This document shows positions 1-6,952 of a stretch of 11,395 nt of DNA, in pieces. Under the pieces are notes generated by a model. The model was given only the letters and a program-made list of their open reading frames with translations, was not told the DNA's origin and did no database searches. Source of the stretch: Firmicutes bacterium CAG:124. GTDB lineage: Bacteria > Bacillota > Clostridia > Oscillospirales > Oscillospiraceae. The stretch is taken from positions 1 through 11,395 of the forward strand of contig HF990539.1 in assembly GCA_000432135.1 (NCBI GenBank), given 5' to 3'. Position numbers and translations under genes: made by a program. How positions within the stretch are numbered: the stretch's first letter is position 1; the number at the start of each line of letters is the position of its first letter.

Positions 1-75
1 GTGCGTTGGGAGTTTTCAGATACACCCTAGTATAATCTTTTCACGAAAAACCGTCAACCGGAAGAAGCGCCTTTC

Positions 76-104
76 TTGAAAGAAGGGCGGAAATGTGGTA
101 AACT
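76..104 (+). promoter_or_regulatory. Candidate polA promoter (extended -10)
   Basis: TTGAAA at 76-81 and TAAACT at 99-104 are separated by 17 bases, and a TG dinucleotide (96-97) sits one base before the -10, giving an extended -10. The predicted start of transcription is near 111, leaving a short leader before the polA ATG at 135. A second, weaker possibility lies upstream: a perfect TATAAT at 31-36 with TTGGGA at 6-11, but its 19-base spacer is long. Inference from consensus only. Confidence 0.55.
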
Positions 105-134
105 AACCAAAGAAATGCAAAGGAGTTTACGCCC

Positions 135-2741
135 ATGAAGCTGATGGTTCTCGACGGAAACAGCGTCATCAACCGCGCCTATTATGGCGTCCGTGCACTG
201 ACGACCAGAGACGGGTTCTTTACAAATGCCATTTATGGCTTTCTGAATATTCTGGAAAAGCTGCGCGCGGACGAAAAGCCGGACGCGCTCTGCGTCGCGT
301 TTGACCTTAAAGCGCCAACATTCCGCCATTTGAAATATGACGGCTATAAGGCCACGCGCCATCCCATGCCGGACGAGCTTGCCATGCAGATGCCCGTTAT
401 GAAGGATGTGCTGCGGGCCATGCGCATCCCGATTTTTGAATGCGAGGGCTGGGAAGCCGACGATGTGATCGGCACGATCGGAAAACGCTGTGGCCATGCG
501 GGCTGGGACTGCGTGATCGTCACCGGCGACCGGGATTCTTTGCAGCTGATCGATGAACACGTGACGGTCAAGCTCGTCTCGTCCAAGCTGTCCCAGACCG
601 TCGCAGTTAACTATGATCCCGCAAAATTCCGTGAGGAATATGGCTTTGAGCCCATTCATCTGATCGACCTGAAGGCGCTCATGGGCGACAGCTCAGATAA
701 TATCCCTGGCGTTGCGGGCGTCGGCCCGAAGACGGCGACGCAGCTGCTGCTGGACTACGGCACGTTGGACGGCGTGTACGCACATCTGGATGCGGTCAAG
801 GAAAAGCTGCGTGCCAAGCTCGAACAGGGGAGGGACAGCGCGTATCTGTCCTACGATCTGGCGACAATCCGCTGCGAAGCGCCGATCGAGTTTTCGCCGG
901 AAGCTTGCCTTGTACAGCCGTATGACGAAGCAGCTCTATACGAGCTGTTTGCCCGTCTGGAGTTCACGCGGCTCATTGCCCGGTACGGCCTGCACGCGCC
1001 GCAGGAGACAGCGGAGAACGGCATGATCGATGGCGTCTGCACAAGCGAGGTCGTAAGCGACGCCGCCCGCGCCGAGACGCTTGCGGCATCCTTCCAGAAA
1101 GAACATTATGTAAATCTGATTGCAGAACCGGATTTATCTGCAATTGCGGTCAATACGGATGAAAGCGGCTATTATTTCTGCGGGGACGCGCTGGAAAGTA
1201 CAAAATTTATGTCAACCCTGTTCGGCGTGTCCGTCAAGAAGGTCACGCACGACTGCAAGCCGCTCATGCGCCGCCTGCTGGAGGTTGGATACCCGGCGGA
1301 GAGCTTCATTTTCGATACCGCGCTGGCCGCCTACGATCTCGACGCGACACAGGGAAGCTACGACCTTGACCGCGTGGTCACGCATCTGCTCGGCTTTGAG
1401 ATCGGCCGCGCGGACAAGGACGAGGTCGGCGAAGAGGCTGCACGGGTGTGCAATCGGCTTGCGGAGGCGTCTGCGGTCGCGGCACTGTATGAAGCGCTGC
1501 CGGAAAAGCTTGCGCAGAACGGCATGGAAAAGCTTTATTATGAGATCGAGCTGCCGCTCTGCCGGGTACTGGCCGAGATGGAATATGCGGGCGTCAAGGC
1601 TGACCAGATGGCCCTGATCTCGTTTGGAAATATGCTGCAAAGCCGCATTGAAGCGGCCCAGCAGACCATTTTCGATTTCGCCGGGCGCGAATTCAATATC
1701 AATTCTACGAAGCAGCTTGGTGAGATCCTGTTTGACGAGCTGGGACTGCCCGCAGGCAAGAAGACGAAGAGCGGCTATTCGACAAACGCGGATGTGCTCG
1801 AAAAGCTCAAGGGCAAGCACCCGATCATTGAGGCGATTCTCGATTACCGTGCCATGACAAAGCTCAAAAGCACGTATGCCGACGGGCTTGTCAAGCAGAT
1901 CGCGGACGACGGGCGCATTCACACCACCTTCCAGAACCTTGTCACGGCCACGGGCCGCCTGTCCTCGACAGATCCGAACCTTCAGAATATCCCCGTCCGC
2001 ACGGAGCTTGGCAGCGAGATCCGCCGGATGTTCGTGCCAAGCGACGGCTGCGTCTTCGTTGACGCGGATTACAGCCAGATCGAGCTGCGCGTGCTGGCGC
2101 ATATCGCGGACGACAAAACCATGCAGGAGGCGTTCCGCTCCGGCTTTGATATCCACACCGCGACGGCTGCACAGGTCTTCGGCGTGGAGCCTGAGCAGGT
2201 CACGCCGCTCATGCGCCGCCACGCAAAGGCCGTCAATTTCGGTATCGTATACGGCATTTCGGAGTTCTCCCTCTCCGAGGACATCGGCGTCACGCGCAAG
2301 GAAGCGCGGCAGTATATCGACAATTACCTGGCGCATTATGCAGGCGTCCGGACCTATATGCATGAAATTGTCGAGCAGGCGAAGCGGGATGGCTATGTGA
2401 CCACGCTCTTTGGCCGCCGCCGTGAGCTGCCGGAGCTCAAAAGCAGCAACTTCAATATCCGCTCGTTCGGTGAGCGCGTTGCGCTCAACACCCCCATTCA
2501 GGGTACGGCGGCGGATATCATCAAGCTGGCCATGATTCGCGTCGACGCGGCGCTCCGAAGGCAGAAGCTCAAGGCGCGGCTCGTTTTGCAGGTGCACGAC
2601 GAGCTGATCGTCGAGTGCCCGGTCAAGGGAGCGGAGCAGGTCAAAAAAATTGTGACCGCCGAGATGGAAAACGTCGTGCAGCTGAAGGTCCCGCTGCTGG
2701 CGGAAGCGAAGTCCGGCGCGAGCTGGTATGAGGCAAAGTAA
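135..2741 (+). CDS. polA: DNA polymerase I
   Basis: Cytoplasmic DNA polymerase for gap filling, RNA primer removal and repair. At 868 aa it has the usual family length. Residues 1-270 are the 5'-3' nuclease: D7 in a LDGNS motif, then GWEADDVIG, TGDRDSLQL and GDSSDNIPGVAGVGPKTA with the acidic metal ligands present. Residues about 290-460 are the 3'-5' exonuclease-like domain; its Exo I D-x-E pair is not visible (the strand reads VNLIAEP), so proofreading is probably lost, although an IFDTALAAY segment like Exo II remains. Residues about 470-868 are the palm/fingers/thumb, with motif A DADYSQIELR (D643), motif B around K698 (RRHAKAVNFGIVYG) and motif C VHDE (820-823). The ATG is chosen because AAAGGAG lies at 119-125, nine bases upstream. 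It is the first gene of a set with rimI, which starts five bases after the stop. Identification is secure. Confidence 0.98.
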   Translation: MKLMVLDGNSVINRAYYGVRALTTRDGFFTNAIYGFLNILEKLRADEKPDALCVAFDLKAPTFRHLKYDGYKATRHPMPDELAMQMPVMKDVLRAMRIPIFECEGWEADDVIGTIGKRCGHAGWDCVIVTGDRDSLQLIDEHVTVKLVSSKLSQTVAVNYDPAKFREEYGFEPIHLIDLKALMGDSSDNIPGVAGVGPKTATQLLLDYGTLDGVYAHLDAVKEKLRAKLEQGRDSAYLSYDLATIRCEAPIEFSPEACLVQPYDEAALYELFARLEFTRLIARYGLHAPQETAENGMIDGVCTSEVVSDAARAETLAASFQKEHYVNLIAEPDLSAIAVNTDESGYYFCGDALESTKFMSTLFGVSVKKVTHDCKPLMRRLLEVGYPAESFIFDTALAAYDLDATQGSYDLDRVVTHLLGFEIGRADKDEVGEEAARVCNRLAEASAVAALYEALPEKLAQNGMEKLYYEIELPLCRVLAEMEYAGVKADQMALISFGNMLQSRIEAAQQTIFDFAGREFNINSTKQLGEILFDELGLPAGKKTKSGYSTNADVLEKLKGKHPIIEAILDYRAMTKLKSTYADGLVKQIADDGRIHTTFQNLVTATGRLSSTDPNLQNIPVRTELGSEIRRMFVPSDGCVFVDADYSQIELRVLAHIADDKTMQEAFRSGFDIHTATAAQVFGVEPEQVTPLMRRHAKAVNFGIVYGISEFSLSEDIGVTRKEARQYIDNYLAHYAGVRTYMHEIVEQAKRDGYVTTLFGRRRELPELKSSNFNIRSFGERVALNTPIQGTAADIIKLAMIRVDAALRRQKLKARLVLQVHDELIVECPVKGAEQVKKIVTAEMENVVQLKVPLLAEAKSGASWYEAK

Positions 2742-2746
2742 AGAAC

Positions 2747-3196
2747 ATGACGGAACTTACCATAACACCGATGGAGCCGGAGCATCTTGCGCAGATCGCC
2801 GCGCTGGAAATTGCCTGCTTTTCTGACCCCTGGCCGGAGTCAATTCTTGTACGTGAGCTGCAGAACCCGCTGAGTCTCTGGCTCTGCGCCGTAGACGGCG
2901 ATACCGTCGCTGGCTATATTGGCAGCCAAACCGTTCTGGGCGAATCCGATATGATGAACATTGCGGTCCATCCGGATTATCGCCGGAGGGGCGTTGGCCG
3001 TGCGCTCGTTCTTGCGCTGTGTAAGGCGCTGAGAAGACAGATGCTGGCGTCGGCCCTGACGCTCGAGGTCCGGGATTCCAACGCGCCCGCAATCGCGCTC
3101 TATGACTCGCTCGGCTTTGAGCAGATCGGCCTGCGGAAAAACTATTACCAACACCCCAAAGAGGATGCACGCATTCTCAGAAAGGAACTGAAATGA
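2747..3196 (+). CDS. rimI: Ribosomal protein S18 alanine N-acetyltransferase, GNAT family
   Basis: A GNAT acetyltransferase of 149 aa, the normal RimI length. RimI transfers acetyl from acetyl-CoA to the N-terminal alanine of ribosomal protein S18. The N-terminal half shows the RimI-like pattern CFSDPWPESILVREL. The acetyl-CoA pyrophosphate loop is NIAVHPDYRRRGVGRAL, and the C-terminal half has LEVRDSNAPAIALYDSLGF and then a KNYYQ segment, typical of RimI and its close relatives. It begins five bases after polA and has only a weak, distant GAGG (2730-2733), so translation is probably coupled to polA. Its stop overlaps the tsaD start (ATGA). Linkage to tsaD is common in Firmicutes and supports RimI over other GNAT families. 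The true substrate could differ, as in any GNAT protein. Confidence 0.9.
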   Translation: MTELTITPMEPEHLAQIAALEIACFSDPWPESILVRELQNPLSLWLCAVDGDTVAGYIGSQTVLGESDMMNIAVHPDYRRRGVGRALVLALCKALRRQMLASALTLEVRDSNAPAIALYDSLGFEQIGLRKNYYQHPKEDARILRKELK

Positions 3197-4203
3197 AAAT
3201 TCTTGCCGTGGAATCCTCCTGTGACGAAACTGCCGTCGCTGTCGTGGAGGACGGAAGAACAGTTTTGACGGACTGTATCGCCTCACAGGTCGCACTGCAC
3301 CGGCTTTACGGCGGCGTTGTGCCGGAGCTGGCCTCGCGCAAGCATATTGAAGCAATTTACGCGCTGGCAGACGAGGCGCTTTCCCGCGCGTCCATAACGC
3401 GGCAGGAGATCGATGCGATTGCCGTGACCTATGCGCCGGGGCTGATCGGCGCGGTGCTGGTGGGTGTGAATTTCGCGAAAGCGGCGGCGTACAGCCTCGG
3501 CGTGCCGCTCGTTCCGGTTCACCATATCCGGGGGCATATCGCGGCCAATTATCTGGCGTATCCCGATCTGGAGCCGCCGTTTCTTTGCCTCGTCGTCTCC
3601 GGAGGGCATACGCTGATTGTTGACGTGCAGGATTACACAAAATTTCACATCATGGGCACAACGCGCGACGACGCGGCAGGGGAGTGCTTTGACAAGATCG
3701 CCCGCGTGATCGGTATGCCGTATCCCGGCGGCGCTGTACTTGACAAAACGGCGCAGACCGGCGACGAAACAAAATATCCCATGCCGCATACGAAGCTCAG
3801 CGGAAATCCGCTCGATATGTCCTTTTCGGGTCTTAAAACAGCGGCGCTGAACCTTATTCACACGCATGAGCAGCGCGGTGAGGCTCTGGATATCCCGTCG
3901 CTTTGCGCGTCGTTTTCCAAGGCGGTCAGTGATATGCTCGTGCCGCGGACGATGCAGGCATTGAAGGAAACTGGCTACAAAACGCTTGCCATCGCGGGCG
4001 GCGTCGCTGCCAATTCCCGCATTCGGGGCGAGTTCACGCGCGAAACACAGCGGCTCGGCGTCCGCCTGTGTATGCCGCCCCTCAGCCTCTGCGGCGACAA
4101 CGGCGCCATGATCGGCGCGCAGGGCTATTACGAATACATGGCCGGAAAACGCGCCGGTCAGGATCTCAACGCCTACGCGACGATGAGTCTGGAAAACGGA
4201 TAA
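3193..4203 (+). CDS. tsaD: tRNA N6-threonylcarbamoyladenosine (t6A37) transferase TsaD
   Basis: TsaD (Kae1/YgjD/Gcp family) transfers the threonylcarbamoyl group onto A37 of ANN-decoding tRNAs, working with TsaB and TsaE after TsaC/Sua5 makes the intermediate. The 336-aa length is typical. Visible family motifs are ESSCDETAVAVV at the N-terminus, the metal-binding HHIRGHIA with H111 and H115, SGGHTLIV, GTTRDDAAGECFDKIARVIG, SFSGLKTA, AGGVAANSRIR, and CGDNGAM with D302 as the third metal ligand. The start overlaps the rimI stop by four bases (ATGA), so the two are translationally coupled. A strong hairpin terminator follows 53 bases after the stop. tsaB and tsaE, often next to rimI and tsaD, are not in this window and must lie elsewhere if present. 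Confidence 0.97.
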   Translation: MKILAVESSCDETAVAVVEDGRTVLTDCIASQVALHRLYGGVVPELASRKHIEAIYALADEALSRASITRQEIDAIAVTYAPGLIGAVLVGVNFAKAAAYSLGVPLVPVHHIRGHIAANYLAYPDLEPPFLCLVVSGGHTLIVDVQDYTKFHIMGTTRDDAAGECFDKIARVIGMPYPGGAVLDKTAQTGDETKYPMPHTKLSGNPLDMSFSGLKTAALNLIHTHEQRGEALDIPSLCASFSKAVSDMLVPRTMQALKETGYKTLAIAGGVAANSRIRGEFTRETQRLGVRLCMPPLSLCGDNGAMIGAQGYYEYMAGKRAGQDLNAYATMSLENG

Positions 4204-4255
4204 AAAAGAACGGAGAAAGGCCCCCTGCCGGTAAGACAGTAAAATTCAAACTTCT

Positions 4256-4293
4256 CGGAACAGGCATGATTCGATCATGCCTGTTCCGCTTTT
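4256..4293 (+). terminator. Rho-independent terminator after tsaD
   Basis: A perfect 15-bp inverted repeat (4256-4270 pairing with 4274-4288, arms beginning CGGAACAGGC) closes over a TCG loop and is followed by CTTTT at 4289-4293. The T-run is short but the stem is very stable. It ends the polA-rimI-tsaD unit. Confidence 0.85.
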
Positions 4294-4308
4294 AGCAGTT
4301 CATCCTAG

Positions 4309-4407
4309 GTGACCCCAGATAAAGATCGAACTGCAGAACACGCCATTCTACTGACAGCGGAGGGCAAGGCAACGAACTTTATCCCTCACTTTTTCAAAAC
4401 AACTTGA
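4309..4407 (+). pseudogene. Possible remnant of a MarR-type regulator (C-terminal wing fragment)
   Basis: A 32-codon open stretch follows an in-frame TAG at 4306-4308 and ends at TGA 4405-4407, which lies inside the next promoter's -35 box. It reads VTPDKDRTAEHAILLTAEGK and then ATNFIPHFFKTT. The pattern D-x-D-R...LT-x-E-G-K resembles the beta-hairpin wing of MarR-family repressors, where D-x-x-D-R-R is followed by a strand and LT-x-x-G. There is no ribosome binding site, no helix-turn-helix core upstream, and the family's C-terminal helix is cut short. I read it tentatively as a decayed gene end; chance resemblance is possible. Confidence 0.3.
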
Positions 4408-4432
4408 CAGATTCAAATAACAAGAGTATAAT
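4404..4432 (+). promoter_or_regulatory. Fully consensus sigma-A promoter of the XRE/DUF3169 operon
   Basis: TTGACA at 4404-4409 and TATAAT at 4427-4432 are both perfect, with a 17-base spacer that is also ideal. The predicted transcription start is near 4439-4440, inside an inverted repeat at 4438-4457. So strong a promoter next to an operator-like site is what one expects of a repressed gene. Confidence 0.92.
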
Positions 4433-4437
4433 ACAAC

Positions 4438-4457
4438 ATGACAATGATAGTTGTCAT
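4438..4457. promoter_or_regulatory. Probable operator of the XRE regulator
   Basis: A perfect 7-bp inverted repeat, ATGACAA at 4438-4444 and TTGTCAT at 4451-4457, is separated by six bases. It covers the predicted start of transcription just after the -10 box. Small Cro/C1-type repressors bind such dyads and commonly control their own genes, so autorepression by the product of the next gene is the simplest reading. Binding itself is an inference. Confidence 0.6.
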
Positions 4458-4491
4458 TAAGACAAGTAAAATCGTCAGACGGAGGTGCTGC

Positions 4492-4710
4492 ATGATACTG
4501 CAAAATCGCTTGAAAGTATTCAGGGCGATCCTGAATGTGAATCAGCAGGCAATGGGGCGCCTATGCGGCGTATCACGGCAAACGATCAGCCTGATCGAGC
4601 GCGGCGATTATTCGCCGTCCGTTACACTTGCTCTGACGATCGCAAAGGTATGCGGCGTTACGGTTGAAGAAGTCTTCTATTTACAGGAGGAAACGGAAAA
4701 TGAAAAATGA
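4492..4710 (+). CDS. Small XRE/Cro-C1-type transcriptional regulator
   Basis: A 72-aa protein that is almost entirely one helix-turn-helix domain of the XRE (HTH_3) type. The opening MILQNRLKVFRAILNVNQQ is followed by AMGRLCGVSRQTISLIERG (about residues 20-38), which holds the recognition helix and the typical S-x-x-T-I-S-x-I-E-x-G pattern, and then helices 4-5 (SVTLALTIAKVCGVTVEEVF). It is likely a dimeric repressor in the cytoplasm. The start is the ATG at 4492, preceded by GGAGGTG (4481-4487); an in-frame ATG at 4438 is rejected because it coincides with the expected transcription start and lacks a ribosome binding site. The gene overlaps the following membrane-protein gene by 11 bases. 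Tiny YgzD/YozG-like XRE proteins are known to pair with DUF3169 or DUF2975 membrane proteins, matching this context. The regulated targets beyond its own operon are unknown. Confidence 0.93.
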   Translation: MILQNRLKVFRAILNVNQQAMGRLCGVSRQTISLIERGDYSPSVTLALTIAKVCGVTVEEVFYLQEETENEK

Positions 4711-5503
4711 CGAAATCAAAGAGGCAAATCGAAAAGCTCTGCCTAAGTTTTTGCTTTTTGCGGTCGTATGTGCGATTGTCGGCGGTGTAATCGGCTATTA
4801 CTCCGGTTATGGTGCGGCAAAAGGAGGGATGGATGAACTGGTCGGCATGATGAAAGAAACGGGAGCGTTTTTCGGAACGCACATTGCTCCGTGGCTGATG
4901 GTTGCGATAGCAATCATCGTGCCTGTACTCTGCCTCCCGATTTATCGGAGTGCAAAGAAATTGCTCGCTGCGTGGGATGGCGAGGATGAGGCTATCTCGG
5001 ATACTATTGACCGAAAGTTGTCTGTCGTAATTTGGATCGCGAGCGCAAGCTTTATCGTCGCCTATTTTCTGATCGCGGCATCCTATTCGGGAGGTTTTGC
5101 AATATTTGACGACATGGAGAAAACCATTGTATTTTTCATCGGTATCGTCTCTTTCTTCACTATTATGATTGAAGCGATCCTCTTTCAGCAAAAGTGCGTA
5201 GATACAACTAAGCAAATGAATCCCGAAAAGAAAGCGTCCGTCTACGATATGAGATTTCAAAAAAAGTGGATTGACGACTGCGATGAAGCCGAAAAAATTA
5301 TGATCGGCAAGTGTGCGTTCAAAGCATACTCCGCAACAAATGCGGTGTGTACGGTTTTGGCGATCGTGCTTGCGGTCTGTGCGCTTGTGTTCGACATTGG
5401 ATTCCTGCCCTCATTTACTGTATGCCTTATTTGGGCTGTAAATATATCGATGTACTGTAAAGAAGCAATGCGATATTCCGAAGCAGGAAATAGAATCTCC
5501 TGA
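4700..5503 (+). CDS. Multi-pass membrane protein, DUF3169-like
   Basis: A 267-aa integral membrane protein of unknown function. Hydrophobic segments lie at about residues 17-37, 62-82, 109-129, 143-162 and 215-250; the last is long enough for two passes, giving five or six in all. A soluble stretch of about 50 residues between segments 4 and 5 carries NPEKKASVYDMRFQKKW and then DDCDEAEK, which I recognise from memory as the conserved signature of DUF3169 proteins. The start is the ATG at 4700 with AGGAGG at 4685-4690; an upstream in-frame ATG at 4664 lies within the regulator gene and has no such site. It overlaps the XRE gene by 11 bases, so the two are coupled. The pairing suggests a membrane protein whose level is set by its own repressor; whether it is a transporter, sensor or immunity-type protein cannot be told. 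The base composition is visibly more A/T-rich than polA (for example 21 G+C of 60 at 5101-5160 against 40 of 60 at 2041-2100). Confidence 0.9.
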   Translation: MKNDEIKEANRKALPKFLLFAVVCAIVGGVIGYYSGYGAAKGGMDELVGMMKETGAFFGTHIAPWLMVAIAIIVPVLCLPIYRSAKKLLAAWDGEDEAISDTIDRKLSVVIWIASASFIVAYFLIAASYSGGFAIFDDMEKTIVFFIGIVSFFTIMIEAILFQQKCVDTTKQMNPEKKASVYDMRFQKKWIDDCDEAEKIMIGKCAFKAYSATNAVCTVLAIVLAVCALVFDIGFLPSFTVCLIWAVNISMYCKEAMRYSEAGNRIS

Positions 5504-5527
5504 ATATAAATTGGGAGGGATGCGCAA

Positions 5528-5884
5528 ATGGACAGTCTTTACCTCATTTTGCTTGCCCTGTTCCTTCTTGTGATTATCCCATGGATCATGCGGCAAAGGA
5601 GACTGGCAGCAGTCAGGCATATTTTGAATCAAAAAAAGCAGAACAAGGAGAACAGTGAAATGAAAGAACTGGCAAAACGGCTTATCGGCGAAGAGTGCAT
5701 CATTTATACGATCACTTCAAATGACGGCAGCGTACAGGGAGTGATAAAAAAAATTGACGACGGCGGTATGGTCATAGAGAAGAAGACGGGAGAACTGGAG
5801 ATTATCAATCTGGATTTTGTCACCCGTATCCGGCAGTATCCGAGAAAGAAGAACGGAAAGAAAAAGGACATCGTATTGGACTAA
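5528..5884 (+). CDS. Small membrane-anchored protein with DUF6897-like C-terminal domain
   Basis: A 118-aa protein. Residues 4-20 form one hydrophobic helix (LYLILLALFLLVIIPWI) followed by a positively charged stretch (RQRRLAAVRHILNQKK), so the rest should face the cytoplasm. From M45 on it reads like a small stand-alone domain: IGEECIIYTI, GVIKKIDDGGMVIEK, NLDFVTRIRQYPRKKNGKKK. That beta-rich, basic-tailed pattern resembles the small proteins I recall as DUF6897, and might be a small beta-barrel; the function is unknown. The start is the ATG at 5528 with GGGAGGG at 5513-5519. A second in-frame ATG at 5660 has its own AAGGAG (5645-5650) at nine bases, so a soluble 74-aa form could be made too. 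It lies 24 bases after the DUF3169 gene, likely in the same transcript, and is followed by a terminator. Confidence 0.85.
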   Translation: MDSLYLILLALFLLVIIPWIMRQRRLAAVRHILNQKKQNKENSEMKELAKRLIGEECIIYTITSNDGSVQGVIKKIDDGGMVIEKKTGELEIINLDFVTRIRQYPRKKNGKKKDIVLD

Positions 5885-5895
5885 GTATCCGAGCG

Positions 5896-5912
5896 GAAAA
5901 TCGGTGATTTTC
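5896..5912 (+). repeat. Short A/T-rich hairpin after the small protein gene
   Basis: GAAAATC (5896-5902) and GATTTTC (5906-5912) form a perfect 7-bp inverted repeat over a GGT loop, 11 bases past the stop codon. It has no following T-run and may only protect the mRNA end or have no role. Confidence 0.35.
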
Positions 5913-5927
5913 TACCCTTATATGTGC

Positions 5928-5970
5928 AAAACAGGCGGCGCCCAACCGAAGCTGAGTGCCGCCTGTTTTT
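5928..5970. terminator. Bidirectional rho-independent terminator between convergent genes
   Basis: AAAACAGGCGGC (5928-5939) pairs perfectly with GCCGCCTGTTTT (5958-5969) around an 18-base loop, and T continues to 5970. Both strands end in a T-run (TTTTT on plus, TTTT on minus), so it can serve the plus-strand module ending at 5884 and the minus-strand amidohydrolase gene ending at 6087. Confidence 0.8.
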
Positions 5971-6040
5971 GTTGTCCAATCCTGCCCGGCAGATGCCAAT
6001 TTTGCAGTTATCTCAAATTACTGCCTTATCGGCACACGCC

Positions 6041-6058
6041 AAAACCGCTGCCGGTTTT
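6041..6058 (-). terminator. Weak hairpin downstream of the amidohydrolase gene
   Basis: AAAACCG (6041-6047) and CGGTTTT (6052-6058) form a 7-bp stem with a four-base loop. On the minus strand the T-run is inside the stem rather than after it, so it is a poor terminator by itself; the hairpin at 5928-5970 is a better end signal. Confidence 0.25.
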
Positions 6059-6086
6059 CTCCGTTTTTTTAATATGCAGTTAGCAA

Positions 6087-6917
6087 TCAGATTCGCAGCA
6101 GCCGCTTGGCGTTTCCGCCGAGGATGGCCGCTTTTTCTTCATCCGAGAGGGGAAGTGCGCGGATATGCTGCAGCTCCGCCTGCGGGTCAGCCCATGGGCT
6201 GTCTGTGCCGAACAGAATACGCTTCGCGCCGAACGTGCGGACAAGGTTCACAAACGCCTCATCCGAGAGCCATTGGGGATCGCCCTCCTCCGCCTCTGCC
6301 GGACGGAGCGAGAAGGCCGTGTCCAGCAGAGCCGTGGTATCTGCAAGCAGCTCCGGAACCGCATCCCAGCAGCGCCAGCCACCCATATGCGCCAGCACCA
6401 GCGTTACGGGGCCGACCTCTTGAAGCGCGTTTCTCGCCTTTTCCGGCGTACAGCACCGGCAGCCTGGGAAGCCGATGTCAAAACCCGCGTGCGTCACAAC
6501 GATCAGCCCAAGCGCGCCTGCACGCTCTAAAATGCGCAGGTACTTCGGATCGTCCAGATCGGTCTGCTGATAGGCCGGGTGAAGCTTGATCCCGCGCATA
6601 TTCCGTGCCGCAATGCGGTCAAGCTCCTGCTTCCAGTCCTCATAATCGGGGTGGATGCAGGCGAAGGAAAACATATTGGTGACAAACGCGTGCTCATTGT
6701 GCGCGGCGGCTGCATCGTTGATATGATGCACTTGCTCCGGCTTCGTGGCGACCGGGAGAATGATCGAACGGTCAACGCCTGCCGCCCGTTCTGCCAGCAG
6801 CAGGCCGCCCGCCGTACCGCTGGAATACGCGGGAATATTCGCCCTGTCAGACAGGCGCGCAACGGCCGAGGCCGCGATCTGATCCGGGAATGTGTGCGTG
6901 TGGAAGTCGATAATCAT
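6087..6917 (-). CDS. Amidohydrolase-family metal-dependent hydrolase (TIM barrel)
   Basis: A 276-aa protein of the amidohydrolase-2 (PF04909-like) family. These cytoplasmic TIM-barrel enzymes use one or two metal ions to hydrolyse or decarboxylate small molecules; the substrate here is unknown. Visible motifs are DFHTHTFP at the N-terminus with metal ligands H6 and H8, GIKLHPAYQ (K111, H113), VVTHAGF (H143), LAHMGGW, GTDSPWADP with the catalytic aspartate, and a closing ILGGNAKRLL helix as in the TatD/amidohydrolase-2 group. The start is the ATG at 6917, preceded by AGAGAGG; it puts the HxH motif at the usual place. The frame stays open upstream to 7235, but that part lies inside plsY and has a low-complexity, non-family sequence, so it is rejected. 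It begins 35 bases after plsY ends and is likely co-transcribed with it. Confidence 0.9.
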   Translation of the reverse strand: MIIDFHTHTFPDQIAASAVARLSDRANIPAYSSGTAGGLLLAERAAGVDRSIILPVATKPEQVHHINDAAAAHNEHAFVTNMFSFACIHPDYEDWKQELDRIAARNMRGIKLHPAYQQTDLDDPKYLRILERAGALGLIVVTHAGFDIGFPGCRCCTPEKARNALQEVGPVTLVLAHMGGWRCWDAVPELLADTTALLDTAFSLRPAEAEEGDPQWLSDEAFVNLVRTFGAKRILFGTDSPWADPQAELQHIRALPLSDEEKAAILGGNAKRLLRI

Positions 6918-6952
6918 GGGAAACCTCTCTGTCTGAAAATCGGTCGATACGT

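Noticed and set aside
1212..2597. 461-codon open frame on the minus strand inside polA
   Set aside because: It lies entirely antisense to a certain polA, has an Arg/His/Leu-rich composition and no recognisable motif; it is a shadow of GC-rich codon use.
4295..4334. GCAGTTC/GAACTGC inverted repeat with a 26-base gap
   Set aside because: Seven-base arms this far apart are easily found by chance and no associated signal was seen.
4438..4491. Upstream in-frame ATG for the XRE gene
   Set aside because: It coincides with the expected transcription start and operator, has no Shine-Dalgarno, and the encoded residues are not part of the HTH domain.
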